64,000 nt of DNA from JAJTFW01 sp964534995 (GTDB lineage Bacteria > Bacteroidota > Bacteroidia > AKYH767-A > OLB10), in the NCBI GenBank assembly GCA_964534995.1, contig CAZHSC010000006.1, forward strand, positions 1-64,000. Reading direction: 5' to 3'. Each line of letters starts with the position of its first letter. The stretch's first letter is position 1. This document shows, in pieces, positions 25,612-33,848 of the stretch. The position numbers were made by a program, and so were the translations under genes. The notes beneath the pieces were generated by a model. That model made no database searches and was not told where the DNA came from. It worked only from the letters and a program-made list of their open reading frames with translations.

Positions 25612-25808
25612 ACTTGTGGCATTCCTGAATTACGGTTCAGGTTTTTAGTTGTTCTCCGGCTTACGGTCCGGGATAAATTTGCTTTTTTTTAAAGAACGCG
25701 AAGACTTATTAAATACATTTCAATTTCTATGCCAATCCTTATTTTTCTGTTAAATACCGGCTTGCTTATTTAAGGGTGCAGCTTTTCAGGCAACTTTTAT
25801 TCTGTTTA

Positions 25809-26528
25809 TCAGGAATGATGGTCTATATAATTGCTCAATTCACGAACGCTGCTATCGAAGCTGAAGGCATCAAATATGCGAAAGTAGTTGTGCCTGTCAG
25901 TGGTATAGGTATAAGCGTATTTGGCAAGTTCCAGTTTTGAGGATTCAAAACTCATCAGGTTGATTAATGCTGCTACTTGTGAAGTGCTGATAGCGCCATG
26001 CTGTCGTATCGCCTGTTTGCTGATGGTCATGCGTGTGCTCTCAAAACTCTGTTGATCAATGGTACTGAGCAATGCATTGAAATCAGCATCATACATACAT
26101 TGGGGTGCTGGAAGGGTACCACAGGGCCCGGGCACCGGAGCAGGATAATAATTGGGTGGCATAAACGGAGCAGCGGGGGTAAACAGCGGTATAATATCAT
26201 TGATGCGCAATGTGCCCTGGCGCGTTACCATCGCTCTTACTTCTGAAGAGGCTGGTACATCAATAAATCCATTGTAAAGCAAGGATCGTTTTTGATAGGG
26301 TTTATAGGGATGATTAGAATATGACCAAACCTGTATATGATGTCTGCCGGGAATGAGGTCGCTGATTGTGACGGTGGATCCCGGTGTCTGGAAATATCCC
26401 TGGTTAAGTTTTACCATCACAGGCTGGTTGTTGTAGCTTCGGATCCGGAGGTCCGAAAGCCTGTGATCAGCGGAAGCATGAGCAGTCAACAGACCGCTGA
26501 TGATAAGTGTAGAGATCAGGTTTTTCAT
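25809..26528 (-). CDS. Exported DUF4476-domain protein
   Basis: 239 residues with a signal peptide (about 1-20, LISTLIISGLLTAHASA). An N-terminal beta-rich region (about 20-115) contains the PGRHHIQVWSYSNHPYKPYQKRSL segment. A Pro-rich linker (AAPFMPPNYYPAPVPGP) follows, then the helical DUF4476 domain (about 150-235) with its repeats FESTRMTISKQAI, FESSKLELAKYAY and FDSSVRELSNYI. The domain's function is not known. A perfect Shine-Dalgarno sequence precedes it, unusual among its neighbours. Confidence 0.85.
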   Translation of the reverse strand: MKNLISTLIISGLLTAHASADHRLSDLRIRSYNNQPVMVKLNQGYFQTPGSTVTISDLIPGRHHIQVWSYSNHPYKPYQKRSLLYNGFIDVPASSEVRAMVTRQGTLRINDIIPLFTPAAPFMPPNYYPAPVPGPCGTLPAPQCMYDADFNALLSTIDQQSFESTRMTISKQAIRQHGAISTSQVAALINLMSFESSKLELAKYAYTYTTDRHNYFRIFDAFSFDSSVRELSNYIDHHS

Positions 26529-26537
26529 AATTTTTTT

Positions 26538-26544
26538 CCTCCTT
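26538..26544 (-). promoter_or_regulatory. Canonical Shine-Dalgarno before the DUF4476 gene
   Basis: AAGGAGG (26544-26538, minus strand) is separated by 9 A/T bases from the ATG at 26528. I did not see a comparably complete SD before any other gene in the window, consistent with weak SD use in Bacteroidota. Confidence 0.75.
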
Positions 26545-26702
26545 AATGATTAGTTAAAATTCTTTTAAATGCAGATGGCAATGCCTGTGCCAAAGCACCC
26601 GTGTGAAAGATAAGCCCCTGAGGTGGGGACGGGAATAAATAGCGTTTAACTTGTTGTTATTGCTGCAATGCGAATACCATTGCCCTGGAAAACAAATCTT
26701 TA

Positions 26703-26728
26703 TAAAAAAAGAAAGGGGGAAAAGCCCC
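26703..26728 (-). terminator. Terminator after the small membrane ORF
   Basis: On the minus strand GGGG, a CTTTT loop and CCCC (26728-26716) are followed by CTTTCTTTTTTTATA. The hairpin lies 20 bp beyond the stop of the 32-codon ORF at 26748-26846. Confidence 0.55.
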
Positions 26729-26747
26729 GGATGAAAATCGAATGAAA

Positions 26748-26846
26748 TCAGGAGTTCTTTCTGCCGCTGAAGAAGGACTCATGAATTTGGCTGAATATTA
26801 CCAGCGCAAAAGTTACACTTATAATGGCGATGGATACGTTCATCAT
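26748..26846 (-). CDS. Putative 32-residue single-pass membrane protein
   Basis: The ORF has two possible starts (26846 and 26843). The product has a hydrophobic stretch at about residues 4-18 (VSIAIISVTFALVIF) and a polar tail ending SGRKNS. A hairpin with a T run follows 20 bp after the stop. CAATTTTG (26875-26868) is a one-mismatch -7 box 22 bp upstream. It aligns without gaps to the ORF at 27559-27654 over the membrane part (shared S5, I6, I8, V16, Q20). No family is recognised, and a chance ORF is possible. Confidence 0.45.
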   Translation of the reverse strand: MMNVSIAIISVTFALVIFSQIHESFFSGRKNS

Positions 26847-26987
26847 GGCTGCATGGGTTGGTAAATGCAAAATTGAGGTAGGTATGTAACCTTACCGTTA
26901 AGGATGAAATAAAAATTTTAACAAGCCAGTGTTAAAGACGCCGGTGATTACTATGGCTGAATTTGTAGAGAAGCTGTTTTACGGCTC

Positions 26988-27479
26988 TCAAACGACGAGT
27001 GAGGTCTTGCTGCTTTTTTTCTTTTTGCGCGCGATGTATTCCCTGCGCTTTTCGCGTTCCCTTGCTAAAAACAAGTGCCTGGTTTTTTCAAGATATCGCC
27101 AGTAATCATCTCCGTAGTGAACAAAAATTTCCTGCCCCGCCTGTATGGTCCGGGTAGCTACAATAAAAACGCGTTGTTCCCCGTTACGGCGTTTTATTTC
27201 ATACTGCGCATTGTTTTTTAATCCGGTAACCCGGCCTATGCCTCTGGCATCGTTGGCATACCGCCCCATAGCCCAGGGCGTAAAATAGGCATCCACACAT
27301 CGGTTTTTTGAAATGAAAAACACATAACCTTCATAGCCTTTTTCTGCTCTTTTCTCGCACTCCGACCAGGGAATAAATTCCCCTTCATACTCACAAATTA
27401 TTTCTCCCCGGCGGTATTCTTTGTCTGCAAATAATCCTTTTCCTGCCTTTGGGAGCTGACTTTTTTTAATATAAACCAT
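26988..27479 (-). CDS. SET-domain protein (putative protein lysine methyltransferase)
   Basis: 163 residues, nearly all SET domain: KAGKGLFADKEYRRGEIICEYEGEFI at the start, RYANDARG in place of the usual R-F-x-N-H region, and the closing motif EIFVHYGDDYWRYL. A Lys/Arg-rich tail (REKRREYIARKKKKSSK) may bind nucleic acid. SET proteins use SAM to methylate lysine; bacterial members are short and their substrates mostly unknown. The Asn-Asp pair in place of Asn-His needs care when inferring activity. A perfect -7 box lies 36 bp upstream. It may be a lone gene, flanked by two tiny membrane ORFs. Confidence 0.85.
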   Translation of the reverse strand: MVYIKKSQLPKAGKGLFADKEYRRGEIICEYEGEFIPWSECEKRAEKGYEGYVFFISKNRCVDAYFTPWAMGRYANDARGIGRVTGLKNNAQYEIKRRNGEQRVFIVATRTIQAGQEIFVHYGDDYWRYLEKTRHLFLAREREKRREYIARKKKKSSKTSLVV

Positions 27480-27514
27480 ACCTGATATCCCGGATCTTAA
27501 TCATCTCGGGCGCG

Positions 27515-27522
27515 CAAAGATA
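27515..27522 (-). promoter_or_regulatory. Candidate -7 box of the SET gene
   Basis: TATCTTTG (27522-27515) matches TANNTTTG exactly, 36 bp before the ATG. No TTG box was found at the standard spacing. Confidence 0.4.
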
Positions 27523-27558
27523 CACCCTAATTGATATCCGCTGGTATGGCTGTACTAA

Positions 27559-27654
27559 TTAATGGTTGGTTTTTTTGGTTTTCATTTCAACATATTGTTG
27601 ATAGAAGACACAAATAATTCCCATTGCAACGATAAGAATAGAGATTGTTTTCAT
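27559..27654 (-). CDS. Putative 31-residue single-pass membrane protein
   Basis: ATG at 27654, stop at 27559. A short hydrophobic segment (ISILIVAMGIICVFY, residues 4-18) is followed by QQYVEMKTKKTNH, a basic tail. The N-out/C-in or reverse topology cannot be called. GACCTTTG (27686-27679) resembles the -7 box with one mismatch, 24 bp upstream. It is similar in length, layout and several positions to the ORF at 26748-26846. Too short for a confident gene call by itself. Confidence 0.4.
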   Translation of the reverse strand: MKTISILIVAMGIICVFYQQYVEMKTKKTNH

Positions 27655-27913
27655 GTGTTTATTTTGTTGTTTACCTTACAAAGGTCAGGCGGGTTTAAGG
27701 GCCTTCATGCCTTATTTTGGTAAATTCAACTGCCTGAAGGGTGAAAATGCCCCTGCCTGCGTCAGAAATTGTTTCCCCAAAGGCTGGAGCCTGTTTAAAA
27801 GCGGGTAGGATTTCCGCTTAGCCGGTAAGCTTTTATGAAGTATTTGCTGATTAAGCCGGTAATGGATTTGTAAAATCGGACAAGGAGGGTAAAATCAGGG
27901 TAGATTTTGTATT
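27655..27913. other. Intergenic region after mfd
   Basis: Apart from the -7-like box at 27679-27686, I see no gene, hairpin terminator or repeat here. Confidence 0.5.
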
Positions 27914-30900
27914 TTATACATTGGAGACCGCTTCTTTTTCTACGATCCTTGCCAGAAGGTGATCGGCTTCTTTTACACTGTCAATGTTAAGAAGTGTCAG
28001 GCTTAATTTACCCTTGTCTTCCTTGAGTTTGCAGGCCCTGGGATTGGCCTGAACAAATTTTAAAATACCTGAAAACAGATGACTTTTATAATAAGCGGAT
28101 TCCTGGTTGCTGATAAAATAGCATTTAAGCGTACGGTTTTTTAGCACAATTTTTTCAAATCCCAGATGTTTTGCTTTCCACCGTAGCCGTATGGTATGCA
28201 TAAGTTCATATACCTGCGGTGGTACCGGTCCAAAGCGGTCGCGAAGATGTTCACCAAAGGCCACTAATTTTTCTTCTGTGCCAATGTCGTCAAGTTCTTT
28301 ATACAGCCCTAGGCGCTCGGCAATGTTGGAGATGTAGTCGTCAGGTATACGCATTTCGAGATCTGTATCAATCTGGCAGTCCCGTACATAATTTGTTTCG
28401 GTTTCCGATTCCGGGAAGAGGTCATGGAATTCAGTCTCCTTGAGTTCCTGGATTGCTTCATCCAGTATTTTATGGTACATCTCAAAACCAATTTCGGAAA
28501 TAAAACCGCTTTGTTCGCCTCCGAGCAGATTACCGGCTCCGCGAATGTCAAGGTCGCGCATGGCAACATTGAACCCGCTGCCAAGTTCTGAGTGCTCTTC
28601 AATGGCTTTCAGCCGTTGCCTTGCTTCAGGCGTCAATACGGTAAGAGGGGGAGCTAACAGATAACAAAATGCCTTTTTATTGGATCTGCCAACGCGGCCT
28701 CTCATTTGGTGAAGGTCGCTGAGTCCGAAATAATGAGCGTTGTTGATGATAATGGTATTGGCATTACTGATGTCCAGACCCGATTCAATAATGGTGGTAG
28801 CCACAAGTACATCGGTATCTCCTTCAATAAAGCGTATGAGTAATTCCTCCAGTTTGTCGCCGTCCATTTGCCCGTGTCCAACACTGATGGTAGCATCAGG
28901 ACACAATTTCTGAATCATACCGGCGATGTCATGAATATCCTGTACCCTGTTATGGACGAAAAACACCTGTCCACCCCTCGAAACCTCATAGTTAATAGCA
29001 TCGCGGATAAGATGGTCATTGAATACGTGAACCTCGGTCGTTACCGGATGCCGGTTGGGCGGCGGTGTGTTGATAATACTAAGATCGCGGGCGCCCATCA
29101 ACGAAAACTGCAGGGTTCTTGGTATAGGCGTCGCAGTGAGTGTAAGCGTATCGACATTTACCCTGAGTGATTTTAGCTTTTCCTTGGCCGCCACTCCGAA
29201 TTTCTGTTCTTCATCTATTATCATCAGGCCTAGGTCTTTAAATGCCACGTCCTTGCTGAGCAGCCTGTGTGTTCCTATAATGATATCCGTTTTACCCTCT
29301 TCCAGTTTTCGGAGGGTAACCTGCTGCGCCGCGGTGCTTTTAAACCGGTTGAGATAATCAATGCTGCAGGGAAAATCTTTTAGTCTTTCACTGAAGGTGC
29401 GGTAATGCTGCAATGCCAGTATGGTAGTGGGAACCAGTACAGCTACCTGCTTACCATCCACTACCGCTTTGAAAGCCGCGCGAATGGCAATTTCCGTTTT
29501 GCCAAAGCCTACATCACCGCAAATCAAACGGTCCATAGGATATTCCTTTTCCATGTCTTTCTTCACATCCCTGGTTGATTTCAGCTGGTCCGGAGTGTCT
29601 TCATACATAAATGACGCTTCCAGTTCCGTCTGCATATAGGAATCGGCGCTGAAGGCGAAGCCATGTTGAGCCCTTCGTTTGGCATATAGCGCGATAAGGT
29701 CTTTGGCAATATCCTTAACTTTTTTCTTTGTCTTTGATTTTAAAACAGACCAGGCGCTGCTTCCCAGTTTGTTCAGGCTGGGAGGCGTTCCGTCTTTGCT
29801 GGTAAAGCGTGCAATCCTGTGCAGAGAGTGGATGCTGATGTAAAGAATGTCATTGTCCTTATATACCAGACGAATGGATTCCTGTGGTTTTCCGTTTACA
29901 TCCAACGTTTCCAGCCCGGCGAACCTGCCAACACCATGGTCAATATGTGTTATGAAGTCACCGGGTTTTAGGCTGTAAAGTTCTTTTAATGTTATGGATT
30001 CGCTTTTGCTGTAGTTCTTTTTTAAGCGGAAGCGGTGATAGCGGTCAAAGATCTGATGATCCGTGTAACAAATCAGTTTCAGCTCATGGTCAATGAATCC
30101 TTGGTGCAGGGCGGAGAGGACGGTGTGAAATTTTAATTCTTTTCCCTTATAGGCCTCCGGGCGCGGTATGTCTTCAAAGATGGAAAACAAGCGCTCGGAT
30201 TGTTTCGCTGATTCGGAAAAAAGTACGGTGGTGTATTGCCGTTGCTGGTTGGCATACAGGTTTTCCAGCAGGAGGTTGAAATTTTTATTGAAATTGGGCT
30301 GAAGGGAGGTATTGAAATGAAGGGTTTCTTCAGGTGTAAACAGAGGCTTAATGCCAAACTCCACAAGGGTGTGGGTCTCCATTTTTTCGCGGAAGGCACC
30401 GGCCGCGTCGAAGAGTTCATCCACCCGTCGGTGTACCTGTTCTTCTTCAATATAAACTTCTTTTCCATAACGCTCGCTGATTTTATCCAGCGAGCTTTCC
30501 ATGGCATGCAGAGCATAGGCCAGATCTTTCGAATATAAAATGGCTCCCTGCGGAAGGAAATCAAGGAAAGACTCATGTTCTTCCTTCATTAACCCCGACT
30601 GTATATTGGGAATGATGGTAACAAAACCGATGTTTTTTTCGCTGAGTTGGGTGGATGGATCAAAGGTCCTGATGGATTCAACTTTTTTGTCAAAAAGCTC
30701 AATGCGGTACGGCAATTCATGAGCAAAGGAGTAGATGTCAATAATCCCGCCGCGGAACGAAAACTGTCCGGGTTCATAAACAAAGTCATTGCGTTCGAAG
30801 GCGTTTTCCTGTAGAAATTCAACCAGGAATTCATTGTTTAAAAGCTCCCCGGCTCTTATTTCCATTGTATTCCTTTCCAGTGATTTTTTGGTAATCACCC

Positions 30901-31294
30901 TTTCGTGTATCGCCTCAGGATAGGTTACAACAATGAAATTATCTTTGCTTTTATTAATACGCGTCAAAACCTCCGCCCTTTGCAAAACAGCATTATTGTC
31001 GGGTTGATCCAGCTGGTATGGTTTCTTATAACTGGATGGGAAAAGTACCGCTTTGTTGCTGCCAAGAATATTTTCCAGATCATTCTGGAAGTAGGCTGCT
31101 TCTTCACGATCGCCCAACAGGAACAAAGCCGGTTGTGCCTGCTCTTGCAGCAATGAAGAAAGAAAAACAGACCCGGAAGAGCCGCTCAATCCATGCAGAT
31201 AAATCCGTTTTTCTTTGCTGCCGGCTAATAAATCCCTGAGCCGTTTAGACTGCGGCTGTTCACGGTACTTCTGAAGTATACTTGCTAATTCCAC
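27914..31294 (-). CDS. mfd: Transcription-repair coupling factor
   Basis: 1126 residues from a GTG at 31294. It removes RNA polymerase stalled at DNA damage and recruits UvrA. Domains in order: an N-terminal UvrB-like region (YLHGLSGSSGSVFLSS near the start), the RNA polymerase-interacting CarD-like domain (LKPGDFITHIDHGVGRFAGLE, about 480-560), then the RecG-like translocase. In the translocase Walker A GDVGFGKTEIA is near residue 592, followed by DEEQKFG, TATPIPRTLQFSLMG and MRGRVGRS. A C-terminal TRCF domain completes it. The frame stays open to 31444, but that extension lies within the preceding gene's 3' end and is Lys/Arg-rich non-homologous sequence, so the GTG is chosen. Confidence 0.95.
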   Translation of the reverse strand: MELASILQKYREQPQSKRLRDLLAGSKEKRIYLHGLSGSSGSVFLSSLLQEQAQPALFLLGDREEAAYFQNDLENILGSNKAVLFPSSYKKPYQLDQPDNNAVLQRAEVLTRINKSKDNFIVVTYPEAIHERVITKKSLERNTMEIRAGELLNNEFLVEFLQENAFERNDFVYEPGQFSFRGGIIDIYSFAHELPYRIELFDKKVESIRTFDPSTQLSEKNIGFVTIIPNIQSGLMKEEHESFLDFLPQGAILYSKDLAYALHAMESSLDKISERYGKEVYIEEEQVHRRVDELFDAAGAFREKMETHTLVEFGIKPLFTPEETLHFNTSLQPNFNKNFNLLLENLYANQQRQYTTVLFSESAKQSERLFSIFEDIPRPEAYKGKELKFHTVLSALHQGFIDHELKLICYTDHQIFDRYHRFRLKKNYSKSESITLKELYSLKPGDFITHIDHGVGRFAGLETLDVNGKPQESIRLVYKDNDILYISIHSLHRIARFTSKDGTPPSLNKLGSSAWSVLKSKTKKKVKDIAKDLIALYAKRRAQHGFAFSADSYMQTELEASFMYEDTPDQLKSTRDVKKDMEKEYPMDRLICGDVGFGKTEIAIRAAFKAVVDGKQVAVLVPTTILALQHYRTFSERLKDFPCSIDYLNRFKSTAAQQVTLRKLEEGKTDIIIGTHRLLSKDVAFKDLGLMIIDEEQKFGVAAKEKLKSLRVNVDTLTLTATPIPRTLQFSLMGARDLSIINTPPPNRHPVTTEVHVFNDHLIRDAINYEVSRGGQVFFVHNRVQDIHDIAGMIQKLCPDATISVGHGQMDGDKLEELLIRFIEGDTDVLVATTIIESGLDISNANTIIINNAHYFGLSDLHQMRGRVGRSNKKAFCYLLAPPLTVLTPEARQRLKAIEEHSELGSGFNVAMRDLDIRGAGNLLGGEQSGFISEIGFEMYHKILDEAIQELKETEFHDLFPESETETNYVRDCQIDTDLEMRIPDDYISNIAERLGLYKELDDIGTEEKLVAFGEHLRDRFGPVPPQVYELMHTIRLRWKAKHLGFEKIVLKNRTLKCYFISNQESAYYKSHLFSGILKFVQANPRACKLKEDKGKLSLTLLNIDSVKEADHLLARIVEKEAVSNV

Positions 31295-31340
31295 CCTCAA
31301 AACGGTTCTGCGGGGTAAAGGTAGTGAGAAAAAAAACCGT

Positions 31341-32237
31341 TTAATCGAAGGCGGGGCAATTGGCCTTTTTCTTCTTCTTTTTCCTGCCTCCCTGGTATCC
31401 GGATTTTCCGTTTCCGCCCTTGCCTCCTTTTCCGCCATCTCCAAAAACAGGGGTATAAAGCAATTTTACTCCTGCAAACATATACGTGTCATTGTCATTG
31501 GGGTCGCCTCTGCCGGCCCCTGTTCGTGGGTAGGGCCCTGCAATATTACTGGCCATCTCTACCGCGAGCGGGCCATTGGGCGTTGCGGCAAGTTTTGATG
31601 AGTCCGCATAATCACTGCTCAGGTCATCAAAGTAATCTGCAAAGGTAAAATGGTTGGTAACTTCAATACGGGCAGCAAAAGCATTGCTTAACCTGAATTC
31701 AACACCAACTCCCAGGGGAAAAGCAAAACCATATAGTTTATAAGGTTCGGGATTACCGTCGCCTTTGATATATTGCCCTTCCGTACCCAGTTTTTGTAAT
31801 TCGATTTCCTCTCCGTTTAGAATAGCGATGGGATTGTAATGATAATAGGCTACCCCTCCAATCAGGTAAGGAGTAACCTTTCGTGTTTTGCCATTCTGAT
31901 AACCCAGTATTCTGTATTCGGCATGCAGGGAAGCCTGCCAGATGTCATTTCTGAAATGGAGGTCCCTGTTAAGATTGAAATCCTGGATGGCCAGCGAGTC
32001 GGCGCCTACTACTTTTCCGGCCGAGAAGGAGCCTGCAATATATACGTGCTGGCTAGCCCTGTATAATAATCCGCCGGTAAAGTAATATCGGAATAATTTT
32101 TCATGCGTCAGGAGCCGGTCGTTCATGTCTCCGTAATACCAGGTTGTACCCCCGCCTATAAAAATTCCGGTTCTTGTCTGTGAATGCGCTTGCCCGGCAA
32201 CAATTATCAATACTATTAACAGAAGCCGGTGTTTCAT
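31341..32237 (-). CDS. DUF6089-family outer-membrane beta-barrel protein
   Basis: 298 residues, signal peptide about 1-19 (LLLIVLIIVAGQAHSQ). The barrel region has the family hallmarks: GGGTTWYYGDMN, YLIGGVAYYHYNP, LQKLGTEGQ, FPLGVGVEFRLSN, FADYFDDLSSDYAD and RGDPNDNDTYMFAGVKLLY. The tail is unusual: a Gly/Lys-rich segment (GGKGGKGGNGKSG) then a run of Lys (RKKKKKK) ending CPAFD. Its start overlaps the gpmI stop by 4 bp (ATGA), so it is coupled to gpmI, and mfd follows. Two paralogues are at 54362 and 55285. Function unknown. Confidence 0.8.
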   Translation of the reverse strand: MKHRLLLIVLIIVAGQAHSQTRTGIFIGGGTTWYYGDMNDRLLTHEKLFRYYFTGGLLYRASQHVYIAGSFSAGKVVGADSLAIQDFNLNRDLHFRNDIWQASLHAEYRILGYQNGKTRKVTPYLIGGVAYYHYNPIAILNGEEIELQKLGTEGQYIKGDGNPEPYKLYGFAFPLGVGVEFRLSNAFAARIEVTNHFTFADYFDDLSSDYADSSKLAATPNGPLAVEMASNIAGPYPRTGAGRGDPNDNDTYMFAGVKLLYTPVFGDGGKGGKGGNGKSGYQGGRKKKKKKANCPAFD

Positions 32238-33784
32238 GATGGGATAGGTTGCGGTTTGGCGATTTCCGTAAGCAGTACTTCACCGGTCATTTCAACTGGA
32301 ATGGGTAAATTCATCAACGTTAGTATAGTGGGCGCTATGTCTGCAAGACGGCCTGATTTCAGGCCTTTATTTTTGTCGGTGGTAACTAAAACGCAGGGAA
32401 CAGGGTTGGTAGTATGCGCAGTGTTGGGCGAACCATCGGGATTGACCATCACATCCGCATTGCCGTGATCGGCAATGATCAGAAAATTATAATTGTTTTT
32501 CAAACCGGTTTCCACCACTTCTTTCAGGCATTCGTCAACTGACTCTACAGCTTTGATAGCCGCTTCGATTACCCCTGTGTGCCCTACCATATCCGCATTG
32601 GCGAAATTCAGGCAGACGAAATCCGCTTCGCCGCTTTTTAGTTCATGTACGATGGCGTCTTTTACTTCATAGGCACTCATTTCAGGTTTTAAGTCATAAG
32701 TGGCCACCTTAGGGGAGGGAATCATGATTCTTTTCTCTCCTTCAAAGGGTTGTTCCCTGCCACCACTGAAGAAAAAACTTACATGGGGGTATTTTTCGGT
32801 CTCAGCGATACGGATTTGTTTTTTATGATGCGAGGCGATGACTTCACCCAGCGTTTTTTCAAGATTGTTCTTTTCGAAAATCACCTTTACGTTTTTGTAA
32901 TTATCGTCATAGCGGGTCATGGTCACGTAATGCAGGTTAAGGGTTTTCATGCCGGCTTCGGGCATATCCCGCTGGGTAAGCACCTCGGTAATTTCCCTGC
33001 AGCGGTCAGTGCGGAAGTTGAAGCAGATGACAACATCCTGCTCTTTGATGCTGCCAATGGCTTTACCATCCCGGTCTGTAATGATGATGGGCTTGATGAA
33101 CTCATCAGTAACGCCTTCTGAATAGGACTCACTTACTGCCTTCTTCCAGTCCTCCGTTTTGCTGCCTATGCCCGACACCATGGCATCATATGCCAGTTTG
33201 ATCCTTTCCCATCTTTTATCACGGTCCATGGCGTAATACCTTCCGGTAATGCTGGCGATCTTCCCACAACTATGGTCAAGATGCTGTTGAAGTTCTTCCA
33301 GGTAGGTGAGCCCGCCTTTCGGATCGGTATCCCTTCCGTCAGTAAAAGCGTGGATAAATACTTCTTCTAATCCTGCTTCTCTGGCAAGTGTACACAGGTG
33401 TTTAAGATGATTGATGTGCGAATGAACGCCTCCGTCTGATACAAGCCCTATAAAATGCAGCGCCTTCTTGCTTGCTTTCGCAATCCTGAAAGCTTCTTTG
33501 AGTTCGGGTTTTTCATCTATGCTTCTTTCACGAATGGCTTTGTTGATATTGGCTAACTCCTGCCATACCACTCTTCCCGCCCCGATATTCAGATGCCCCA
33601 CTTCCGAATTACCCATTTGCCCTTCCGGTAATCCAACATCTTCACCGGAAGTTAATAGCTGGTTACTTGGGTAATTTTTTACCAGGCTTTCCATATAGGG
33701 TGTCCTGGCCATTGAAATGGCATTGCTGATCGATTTGGGAGCCAGTCCCCAGCCATCGAGGATTATAAGCACTACTTTACGCAT
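32234..33784 (-). CDS. gpmI: 2,3-bisphosphoglycerate-independent phosphoglycerate mutase
   Basis: 516 residues, the usual length. It interconverts 3- and 2-phosphoglycerate using two Mn ions and a phosphoserine. The N-terminal metal Asp10 (ILDGWG), catalytic Ser60 in GNSEVGHLNIGAGR, the HIDHLKH-like SHINHLKHL region, and the metal motifs NFANADMVGHTG and IADHGNADVM are visible. The first gene of an apparent gpmI-DUF6089-mfd operon, with a perfect -7 box upstream. Confidence 0.96.
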   Translation of the reverse strand: MRKVVLIILDGWGLAPKSISNAISMARTPYMESLVKNYPSNQLLTSGEDVGLPEGQMGNSEVGHLNIGAGRVVWQELANINKAIRERSIDEKPELKEAFRIAKASKKALHFIGLVSDGGVHSHINHLKHLCTLAREAGLEEVFIHAFTDGRDTDPKGGLTYLEELQQHLDHSCGKIASITGRYYAMDRDKRWERIKLAYDAMVSGIGSKTEDWKKAVSESYSEGVTDEFIKPIIITDRDGKAIGSIKEQDVVICFNFRTDRCREITEVLTQRDMPEAGMKTLNLHYVTMTRYDDNYKNVKVIFEKNNLEKTLGEVIASHHKKQIRIAETEKYPHVSFFFSGGREQPFEGEKRIMIPSPKVATYDLKPEMSAYEVKDAIVHELKSGEADFVCLNFANADMVGHTGVIEAAIKAVESVDECLKEVVETGLKNNYNFLIIADHGNADVMVNPDGSPNTAHTTNPVPCVLVTTDKNKGLKSGRLADIAPTILTLMNLPIPVEMTGEVLLTEIAKPQPIPS

Positions 33785-33816
33785 ACAGCAATTGTTTTGT
33801 TGAAAAATTGAGAACG

Positions 33817-33824
33817 CAAAGTTA
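33817..33824 (-). promoter_or_regulatory. Candidate -7 box of the gpmI operon
   Basis: TAACTTTG (33824-33817) followed by C matches TANNTTTG, 33 bp before the gpmI ATG. The TTG box is not evident. Confidence 0.45.
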
Positions 33825-33848
33825 CAATAAATTGCCGGTTTTTAGCTG

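Larger units (their letters stand above)
25307..25671. repeat. Array of hairpins sharing a TTACGG loop
   Basis: A 61-bp unit (starts at 25363, 25424 and 25485, resuming after the gap at about 25652) holds two alternating hairpins. Arms CCGGC/GCCGG and CCTGAA/TTCAGG each enclose the same hexamer TTACGG. A leading hairpin at 25307-25330 has arms ATCCCGGTC/GACCGGGAT around TTACGG. The last one (25656-25671) has arms CCGGC/TCCGG with one mismatch. Eight hairpins are visible. The loop is invariant while three unrelated stem sequences still pair. The copy number is unknown because of the gap. Confidence 0.88.
25035..25808. other. Intergenic region carrying the TTACGG hairpin array
   Basis: There is no coding frame in 774 bp between korA and the DUF4476 gene. 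It holds the korA -7 box, the hairpin array at 25307-25671 with a 100-N gap, and an AT-rich tail. Confidence 0.75.

Noticed and set aside
25307..25671. CRISPR array
   Set aside because: The 61-bp units are themselves nearly identical, with no unique spacers and no cas genes nearby.
31295..31444. Longer N-terminus of Mfd
   Set aside because: This part is in the 3' region of the DUF6089 gene and reads as low-complexity Lys/Arg sequence not seen in Mfd proteins.
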